A stretch of 10,746 nucleotides of DNA, from contig JAJYOM010000046.1 of NCBI GenBank assembly GCA_021796175.1, forward strand, positions 1 through 10,746. The letters are read 5' to 3'. Each line of letters starts with the position of its first letter. The first letter of the stretch is position 1. Below the pieces are notes generated by a model, which ran no database searches, was not told where the DNA came from, and saw only the letters and a program-made list of their open reading frames with translations. Source of the DNA: Thermoplasmata archaeon (GTDB lineage: Archaea; Thermoplasmatota; Thermoplasmata; Sysuiplasmatales; Sysuiplasmataceae). Below are positions 6,461 to 10,746 of this stretch, piece by piece. The position numbers and the translations under genes were made by a program.

Positions 6461-6978
6461 CAGTCCGCATCGTTGGATCCAGAAGATTCAGGATGAGAAA
6501 ACTGAGCGTCCGCGACAGTGCTCTTCAGGGTGCCGGCGCTTCCGTTGATGTACTGATATCTGCAAGCGCAGTTTCTCTGATAACTGAGGATAGCCTGAAT
6601 GCATTTTCACTGGGAATTGAAACTATGGGGTTGCTGTACGGAATTCCCTTCCTTCATGAAGGCAGGGTGGTGACAAAGATTGAAACAGCTGTGAAACTCC
6701 CCACCACAGCGACCCCAAACAGCGTCGTTGTGAAGAGAGAGGGCGAGATTCCTTCAGGAAGCAGCCCCAGGGAGGGCAGCCTTGTGGTGGGATGGTATCA
6801 TTCACACACAGGCGCAGGAAATTTCATGTCAAGCACTGATGAAGCGACGCAGGGAAAATGGTTCAGTTCTCCAGGTTCAGTCTCATTGGTTTATGATGCA
6901 TCGCACAGAACACTTTGCGCATACCGACTCATGGAGGGTGACGTTGCCAAGGCAAGCTTCCACACTTACAGGGATTGA
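6457..6978 (+). CDS. Rpn11-like JAMM/MPN+ metalloprotease (predicted deconjugase)
   Basis: A 173-residue single-domain JAB/MPN protein. The zinc-dependent isopeptidase motif is intact: E55 in ETMGLLYG, then GWYHSHTGAGNFMSSTD, which is HxHx7SxxD with H115, H117, S125 and D128. GWYHSH followed by SSTDEATQ is very like the Rpn11 lineage of deubiquitinases, more so than bacterial sulfur-transfer JABs. Expected roles are trimming the modifier's tail after Gly-Gly and cleaving the modifier from substrates. TTG 6457 overlaps the E2 stop by four bases and has a good Shine-Dalgarno; ATG 6493 is the alternative and loses only 12 residues before the fold. It ends three bases from the convergent downstream gene, closing the operon. 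Confidence 0.93.
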   Translation: MTVRIVGSRRFRMRKLSVRDSALQGAGASVDVLISASAVSLITEDSLNAFSLGIETMGLLYGIPFLHEGRVVTKIETAVKLPTTATPNSVVVKREGEIPSGSSPREGSLVVGWYHSHTGAGNFMSSTDEATQGKWFSSPGSVSLVYDASHRTLCAYRLMEGDVAKASFHTYRD

Positions 6979-6981
6979 AAA

Positions 6982-8004
6982 CTATTTCTCCTTAATCTCC
7001 TCTGTCCTGGAAACCTGTCTTGTCAGCACCCTCTCGAATATCACTTTCATGTAAATGGCATCATGCTCCAGCAAAGGAGATGAGGAGATGATCGTCATGT
7101 CATCATTCTCCTGCACGATGAGTTCAGCGAGCGGTTCGAAACGAAGATCACCCCTCTTGATCGGTGTGAGTCTCAGCTCGTTTCCGCCGTGGTGTTCTAC
7201 ACCCGAAAAAGAAGTATAAAGGAAGCCACCCGATGCTTTCTGAACCTTGTTGAGCACAGCAGCGAAATCGCCCTCCTCCCGCAGATTGCCGTTTTCCCTG
7301 GAATGGAGGTGCGCGAAATTGACAACCGGGGCTGTTCCCTTGACACGTTTGACAGCGCTGAGTACCTCGTCAATGCTTCCATATATCTCCTGCCTTCCGC
7401 TGGTTTCCAGACCGATCAGCGGCTTGAGCTTGTTCTCCTTCCACCAGTCCCTTATGTCCCTGACATTCTTGACGATAAGCTCTCCGCCGCCCTTCTTCCC
7501 CTTTGAGCCATAGAAACCAAGCTGTGTGGAAACAAGGACCCCGTCAAGTGCATCGCAGATGAGACCGGCCCACATTATGTTGTTCTTGCTCCTCTCAACC
7601 ATCTCGTTCCTGCCCGAAAGGTCAACATAGTAATTTGAGTGAACGGACAGCTGAACATCGTGATCCTTTGCATATTCCGCCATATCGTACAATTCGAGGT
7701 AAGAGTGGCACAGTCCACTCTCCAGAACAATGAGCTTGTCTTCCCTCCTTATCTTTTCCTTCGAATCGTGGATGGGTTGCGTGCCTTTTGCGTCCGGTCT
7801 GTTGATCTGCACAATCAGGTCTGTCTCCAGTTCCGATGGGGAACGGCCAATCTCCTCATCATCCGGAAGCCTTTCATAGGTGTTCGACCTGATTAACTGA
7901 ACCTCCATTGAGGTCAGACCAAGGGCATGCACATCCTCTATACCGTCCATGAGCGTCCTGCCCTTGCATGAAAGCGGAATTCCCGCGGGTCCGAACCTGA
8001 TCAT
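6982..8004 (-). CDS. Endonuclease IV-like TIM-barrel protein
   Basis: A 340-residue AP-endonuclease-2/xylose-isomerase-like TIM barrel of the archaeal Nfo-like group. Typical pieces are RFGPAGIPLSCKGRT at the N-terminus, LSVHSNYYVDL, GLETSGRQE, VVNFAHLHSRENG, FSGVEHHGG and a SPLLEHDAIYMK end. Compared with E. coli Nfo, several metal-ligand positions look altered: the VLVSTQLG strand where Nfo has a His, N for Asp before FAH, and S for the final Glu. I recall similar substitutions in other archaeal members, so AP-endonuclease activity should not be assumed. ATG 8004 is preferred over GTG 8013 because an AGGTG Shine-Dalgarno ends six bases before it and overlaps that GTG. Convergent with the JAMM gene. 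Confidence 0.8.
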   Translation of the reverse strand: MIRFGPAGIPLSCKGRTLMDGIEDVHALGLTSMEVQLIRSNTYERLPDDEEIGRSPSELETDLIVQINRPDAKGTQPIHDSKEKIRREDKLIVLESGLCHSYLELYDMAEYAKDHDVQLSVHSNYYVDLSGRNEMVERSKNNIMWAGLICDALDGVLVSTQLGFYGSKGKKGGGELIVKNVRDIRDWWKENKLKPLIGLETSGRQEIYGSIDEVLSAVKRVKGTAPVVNFAHLHSRENGNLREEGDFAAVLNKVQKASGGFLYTSFSGVEHHGGNELRLTPIKRGDLRFEPLAELIVQENDDMTIISSSPLLEHDAIYMKVIFERVLTRQVSRTEEIKEK

Positions 8005-8322
8005 TTGCCACACCTTCTCAGAGGATACAACATCGTGCTACCCGGCCCATCTCTCATTGAGCCGGTCCGCCCTTCAGGCGATCCGATCCTTCTGACATTT
8101 TGTCGGAAAATGATTTCGGGCTCCCTCGGATTCGCCATTAGCTCAACTGGCAATAAGAGCAGGCTAAAATAACTTTTGTATTGAATGACACCAACTGTGG
8201 CAATGCCTTTCAGGGAGCAATTTCATCGCGGCTGCGGTCACGGTTGCAGTCAGCACCCATAAGGCTGATAGGGAAACAATGACCGTGCGTCCGGGCGGAA
8301 CGAGTGGTACCAAGGTGAAAAG
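8005..8322. other. Gene-free stretch with several potential RNA stems
   Basis: No convincing ORF is present. By eye I find a 5-bp hairpin 8042-8046/8061-8065; a long stem 8077-8086 with 8126-8136 (10 pairs, T8132 bulged) that encloses a second stem 8092-8097/8101-8106 with a TTT loop; and a stem 8239-8244/8282-8287 that encloses TCAGC/GCTGA. Bases 8137-8160 resemble a tRNA D-arm, but no anticodon or T-arm follows. I do not recognise a known RNA family. Confidence 0.4.
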
Positions 8323-8330
8323 TTTATAAA
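8323..8330 (+). promoter_or_regulatory. Archaeal promoter of the eL18 ribosomal operon
   Basis: TTTATAAA is a near-perfect archaeal TATA box, preceded by a purine-rich GTGAAAAG that could be the BRE. It predicts a start near 8353, about 19 bases before ATG 8372. This is the clearest promoter in the window. Confidence 0.8.
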
Positions 8331-8371
8331 TAGTTGCATCTTAGCTCAAAAATCAACTGGAAGCTGAACAA

Positions 8372-8749
8372 ATGGGAAAACATGCCAGAGACATCGTCAG
8401 GAAGAACAATCCACAACTCGTTGGCCTGGTAAACAGGCTGTACACACTTTCTTCCACAGGTCAGTCGAAATTGTGGAGAAACGTCGCCAGGAGGCTGGAA
8501 GGGCCGTCCAGGGAGAGGCCATCGGTAAATCTCTCGAAGCTGGAAAGGTATTGCGCTGACGGTGATACGGTGCTTATACCCGGTAAACTGTTGGGATTCG
8601 GGAATATAACGAAGAAAGTGACTGTTTCCGCTTATTCACATTCGGGTTCTGCTGCCAGGAAGCTTGAGGAAGCAGGGTGCAAACTGTTGAGCATAGAACA
8701 GCTGGCGGAGGACAACCCGTCGGCTTCAAAAGTCAAACTGATCGTCTGA
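8372..8749 (+). CDS. rpl18e: Large-subunit ribosomal protein eL18
   Basis: A 125-residue archaeal eL18 (L18e), a large-subunit component shared with eukaryotes and absent from bacteria. It starts GKHARDIVRKNNPQL and contains the conserved LIPGKLLGFGNITKKVTVSA (about 67-86) and a C-terminal EAGCKLLSIEQL. It is the first gene of the archaeal eL18-uL13-uS9-rpoN cluster. ATG 8372 lies 19 bases beyond the predicted transcription start with only a weak GGAAGCTGA element before it. The length is normal for the family. Confidence 0.96.
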   Translation: MGKHARDIVRKNNPQLVGLVNRLYTLSSTGQSKLWRNVARRLEGPSRERPSVNLSKLERYCADGDTVLIPGKLLGFGNITKKVTVSAYSHSGSAARKLEEAGCKLLSIEQLAEDNPSASKVKLIV

Positions 8750-8760
8750 GGGATTTAGCA

Positions 8761-9174
8761 ATGGCAATAATTGATGCGGAAGGGGCGATTCTCGGAAGAC
8801 TGTCGAGCATAGTGGCAAAACGCCTTCTGAACGGGGAAGAGATTACAGTCATCAATGCAGACAGGATTCTACTTACCGGCAGCCTGCAGGACAACTACAG
8901 GCAGTATTACAGTGCGTATAACAAGGGCAAGGCGATAAAGGGACCGGAATACCCCCGCCTGCCCGACCGGATACTGAGACGCACAGTCAGGGGAATGCTG
9001 CCTTTCAAGACAGCCAGGGGACGCGACGCACTCAAGAGATTGCACGCATACATCGGTGCACCGAAGGAGCTTGCCTCGGAAACGCCCGAGAAGGTTGCAC
9101 TGGCACAGGCAGGCAAAAGGTACATCACGCTGGTTGAGGTTTCAAAGTTGCTCGGAGCGAAGGTGAATGAATGA
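8761..9174 (+). CDS. rpl13: Large-subunit ribosomal protein uL13
   Basis: A 137-residue archaeal uL13. MAIIDAEGAILGRLSSIVAK is the N-terminus; VINADRILLTG, the basic LPDRILRRTVRGMLPFKTARG (about 72-92) and RLHAYIGAP are family hallmarks. The frame is open upstream to 8677 inside eL18, but ATG 8761 has GAGGGA seven bases before it and gives the right N-terminus. There is an 11-base gap after eL18, and its stop overlaps the uS9 start as ATGA. Confidence 0.96.
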   Translation: MAIIDAEGAILGRLSSIVAKRLLNGEEITVINADRILLTGSLQDNYRQYYSAYNKGKAIKGPEYPRLPDRILRRTVRGMLPFKTARGRDALKRLHAYIGAPKELASETPEKVALAQAGKRYITLVEVSKLLGAKVNE

Positions 9175-9575
9175 GTGATAACTCGCTAATCGATGTCGGA
9201 AAGAGGAAGACATCCGTTGCATCCGCTGTCGTCAGGAAGGGCGCAGGACGGATCAGGATAAACAGCGTACCGCTGGAGATACATGTTCCTGAACTTGCAA
9301 GGAGGAAGATCAATGAACCGCTCGCCCTTGCGGGAGAAAAGGCACTTTCGGTTGATATCGACGTGAGCGTGAGGGGCGGAGGGTTCATGGGCCAGGCAGA
9401 GGCAGCCAGGACTGCAATAGCAAGAGGGCTTGTATCTTTCCTGAAGGATGAGCAGCTTGAAATGGTTTTCAGGCAGTATGACAGGTCCCTGCTAATCAGC
9501 GATCCAAGAAGAAAGCTCCCGAAGAAGCCGCAGGGCAGGGGAGCCAGAAAGAAGAAGCAGAAGTCTTACAGGTGA
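9171..9575 (+). CDS. rps9: Small-subunit ribosomal protein uS9
   Basis: A 134-residue archaeal uS9. GKRKTSVASAVVRKGAGRIRIN is the conserved N-terminal region; VRGGGFMGQAEAARTAIARG is the core; the tail ends in a basic KKKQKSYR, matching the universal C-terminal Arg that reaches the P-site tRNA. ATG 9171 overlaps the uL13 stop (ATGA) with AGGTGA just upstream at 9161-9166, indicating translational coupling. Confidence 0.97.
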   Translation: MSDNSLIDVGKRKTSVASAVVRKGAGRIRINSVPLEIHVPELARRKINEPLALAGEKALSVDIDVSVRGGGFMGQAEAARTAIARGLVSFLKDEQLEMVFRQYDRSLLISDPRRKLPKKPQGRGARKKKQKSYR

Positions 9576-9581
9576 TCAATA

Positions 9582-9773
9582 ATGATAATACCGGTCAGAT
9601 GTTTCACGTGCGGCAAGGTAATCGGCAGCTCATACGAGATATATCTCAAAAGGACAAGCATGGGTGAAGCGCCGAAGGAAGTGCTTGATTCGATGGGCAT
9701 TACTAGGTACTGCTGCAGGAGAATGATTATCTCACACGCGGACCTGATTGACGAGGTTCTCCCGTTCCATTGA
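9582..9773 (+). CDS. rpoN: RNA polymerase subunit Rpo10 (RpoN)
   Basis: A 63-residue zinc-binding archaeal RNA polymerase subunit, homologue of eukaryotic RPB10. It shows IIPVRCFTCGKVIG with C7 and C10, and YCCRR with C44 and C45, the CX2C...CC zinc site, then HADLIDEVL. AGGTGATC just before ATG 9582 matches the anti-Shine-Dalgarno very well and spans the uS9 stop. It closes the ribosomal cluster, with tRNA-Pro 18 bases on. This is unrelated to bacterial sigma-54, which shares the name. Confidence 0.97.
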   Translation: MIIPVRCFTCGKVIGSSYEIYLKRTSMGEAPKEVLDSMGITRYCCRRMIISHADLIDEVLPFH

Positions 9774-9791
9774 GGAGATACCTCCTTCCCG

Positions 9792-9864
9792 GGGTCCGTG
9801 GGGTAGCTTGGTATCCTTCCAGCTTGGGGTGCTGGTGACTCCAGTTCAAATCTGGACGGACCCA
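9792..9864 (+). tRNA. tRNA-Pro (anticodon GGG)
   Basis: A 73-base cloverleaf with no intron. The acceptor stem GGGTCCG (9792-9798) pairs with CGGACCC (9857-9863), with discriminator A 9864. The D-stem is GGGT/ATCC. The anticodon stem CCAGC/GCTGG encloses TTGGGGT with anticodon GGG at 9826-9828. The T-arm is TCCAG-TTCAAAT-CTGGA. CCA is not encoded. It may be co-transcribed with the ribosomal cluster. Confidence 0.95.
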
Positions 9865-10183
9865 TTTAATTTATTATATAATTAATATAATTTTGGCTAT
9901 GAGTGTATTGTCATATCGACAAATTGCCTTCTCTAATCGACTGCACTTGCACCGAGTCCAATTGTCGCATGAATTCAAAAAGCTTGATTGCATCACCCGC
10001 TTGGAGGTGTTCTGCTTAACACTGCTGCCCGAGGCGCACCTGCTCGAAGTTCGCCGAGCATCGCGTGACGCGACAGCCGCCGGGGGACTTTCGATGCAAT
10101 GACCTCGAAGTCATCAGGTTCACTCTGGCGCGGGGCTCTTTCGCGCGAACAGCCCGTGCTGATCGGAAGAGTTCCGGTACAAA
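9865..10183. other. Gene-free stretch: AT-rich tract then consecutive hairpins
   Basis: Bases 9865-9894 are almost pure A/T and could act as a T-rich terminator after the tRNA or as a TATA region for something downstream. From 10041 to 10146 there are four hairpins in a row: 10041-10046/10055-10060, 10061-10065/10069-10073, 10099-10103/10110-10114 and 10128-10132/10142-10146. A 67- or 69-codon ORF across 9893-10102 has no recognisable content. I cannot assign a function. Confidence 0.4.
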
Positions 10184-10191
10184 TTTTTATC
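10184..10191 (+). promoter_or_regulatory. Possible TATA box upstream of the terminal genes
   Basis: TTTTTATC in an A/T-rich context predicts a start near 10213, just before a Shine-Dalgarno-like AGAGGT and TTG 10230. It rests on motif and spacing only. Confidence 0.4.
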
Positions 10192-10229
10192 CTTTGTCCT
10201 GCCTAGCGACCATCATAAGAGGTCAGAAC

Positions 10230-10343
10230 TTGCCAAAAAATTCCGTGGGCGAAACGCACAGTGAGGCTGGTCTCAGGGGAAACATCGAGGTAATTTCGTC
10301 CCTGAAGCAGATCGAGAGCCACGAGTGGAACTCATCGGACTGA
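10230..10343 (+). CDS. Possible 37-residue small protein
   Basis: From TTG 10230 a short frame runs to TGA 10341-10343, translating as a hydrophilic peptide (PKNSVGETHSEAG..., ending SHEWNSSD). In its favour: AGAGGT ends six bases before the start, a possible TATA sits about 40 bases upstream, and a TPR gene with its own Shine-Dalgarno begins 15 bases after the stop. The same frame is open back to 10065, but that part looks non-coding. No family recognised; it may be only leader sequence of the next gene. Confidence 0.35.
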   Translation: MPKNSVGETHSEAGLRGNIEVISSLKQIESHEWNSSD

Positions 10344-10358
10344 AAGGAGTCGCAAAGG

Positions 10359-10746
10359 GTGATTGACCGCGTAGAGGCTGACTTATCACTGGCCAGGGGA
10401 CGGCTCATTTACGAGCAGTTTCTCCGGTCTGGTCCGGGTGGTTTCCCAGCACCCGGCCCGGATGGCTCCTCGGCGCTCCCCCTGTTCCGGAGGGCAGCGC
10501 AGAACTACCGGGAACTGGGGGATTCGACAGGAGAACGCGAAGCCCTGTTCTGGGTAGGCGTTCTTGATCAGGTGCTCAACAGAAACTTACCGGCGGCACT
10601 CGATGCCCTGCGCCGATCCCATGAGTTGGCCCAGGAGGCAGGGGATCTCTTGCTCTTGTCCTGCGTGGAGCGGCATCTCGAGTTCATCGACCTGCTTGAG
10701 GGCCGGCCTTCAGATGGACAGCGTCATCTCGAAGAATCTGTACGAA
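10359..10746 (+). CDS. TPR-repeat protein, N-terminal part (3' truncated by window)
   Basis: From GTG 10359, with AGGAG nine bases before it, the frame stays open for 129 codons to the window end. After about 40 residues with a Gly/Pro-rich stretch (SGPGGFPAPGPDG), the sequence shows TPR-like helix pairs: LFRRAAQNYRELGD...ALFWVGVLDQVL, then AALDALRRSHELAQEAGD and the start of a third. This style (RELGD, ALFWVG, HELAQEAGD) is common in bacterial TPR proteins. No catalytic domain is visible in the part present. TPR proteins mediate protein contacts, so no specific role can be given. Confidence 0.65.
   Translation, partial: MIDRVEADLSLARGRLIYEQFLRSGPGGFPAPGPDGSSALPLFRRAAQNYRELGDSTGEREALFWVGVLDQVLNRNLPAALDALRRSHELAQEAGDLLLLSCVERHLEFIDLLEGRPSDGQRHLEESVR

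Noticed and set aside
8134..8205. Possible tRNA or tRNA remnant: GCCATTAGCTCAACTGGC...GAGC resembles an acceptor strand and D-arm.
   Set aside because: No anticodon arm, T-loop motif or matching 3' acceptor strand follows; only GCCA pairs with a later TGGC.
9893..10102. Open frame of 67-69 codons after tRNA-Pro.
   Set aside because: No recognisable content and no Shine-Dalgarno, and it runs into the hairpin region.
10000..10110. RNase P or SRP RNA, prompted by GAAAGTCCCCC on the minus strand.
   Set aside because: The wider conserved elements (GAGGAAAGTC context, ACAGAAA, SRP helix 8 motifs) are absent on both strands.
10161..10171. GATCGGAAGAG matches 11 bases of the common Illumina adapter core.
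   Set aside because: The flanking bases do not extend the adapter on either side, so chance is likely; read mapping would settle whether this marks a chimeric join.
1..10746. CRISPR arrays, insertion sequences or long direct repeats.
   Set aside because: None seen on reading both strands; no transposase- or integrase-like frame is present.

Overview
The window is archaeal chromosomal DNA. It carries an archaeal-type PheS with an N-terminal winged-helix region, an archaeal TrpS, the archaeal cluster eL18-uL13-uS9-Rpo10 (RpoN), a tRNA-Pro, and TATA boxes placed for leaderless or short-leader transcripts. The wHTH-TPR regulator, stand-alone AAA-associated protein and divergent EndoIV-like TIM barrel recall Thermoplasmata-type Euryarchaeota. 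That lineage call is inference; the archaeal call is firm.

Layout. Positions 1-472 hold the C-terminal part of a HAD hydrolase (+). It converges on a small AAA-associated-domain protein (-, 433-981), which diverges from a winged-helix/TPR-like protein (+, 1042-2232); the two divergent genes appear to share one TATA element. Next, on the minus strand, is a trpS-pheS operon (4856 to 2224). Divergent from trpS is a four-gene plus-strand operon (4966-6978): E1-like ThiF/UBA enzyme, ubiquitin-like modifier, E2 conjugating enzyme with HPN and catalytic Cys, and Rpn11-like JAMM metalloprotease. It converges on an EndoIV-like TIM-barrel gene (-, 8004-6982). A 367-base gene-free stretch with several predicted stems and a strong TATA box leads into eL18-uL13-uS9-rpoN (8372-9773) and tRNA-Pro(GGG) (9792-9864). 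The last 880 bases look different: an AT-rich tract, a run of hairpins, a possible 37-codon ORF, and the start of a bacterial-looking TPR protein running off the end.

The main point of interest is the compact operon encoding activation, modifier, conjugation and processing/deconjugation: a eukaryote-like ubiquitin pathway without a RING E3 in the window. The modifier ends in a Gly-rich motif plus a short tail, so the JAMM protease probably matures it. All internal junctions are four-base start/stop overlaps. The E2 has no ordinary start codon after the modifier gene: it must start at ATA in an ATAG overlap, at a GTG far inside the modifier gene, or be reached by a -1 frameshift that would make a modifier-E2 fusion. 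Related archaeal systems are known (Caldiarchaeum subterraneum, Asgard archaea), so the class is not new, but this gene set, order and junction deserve attention.
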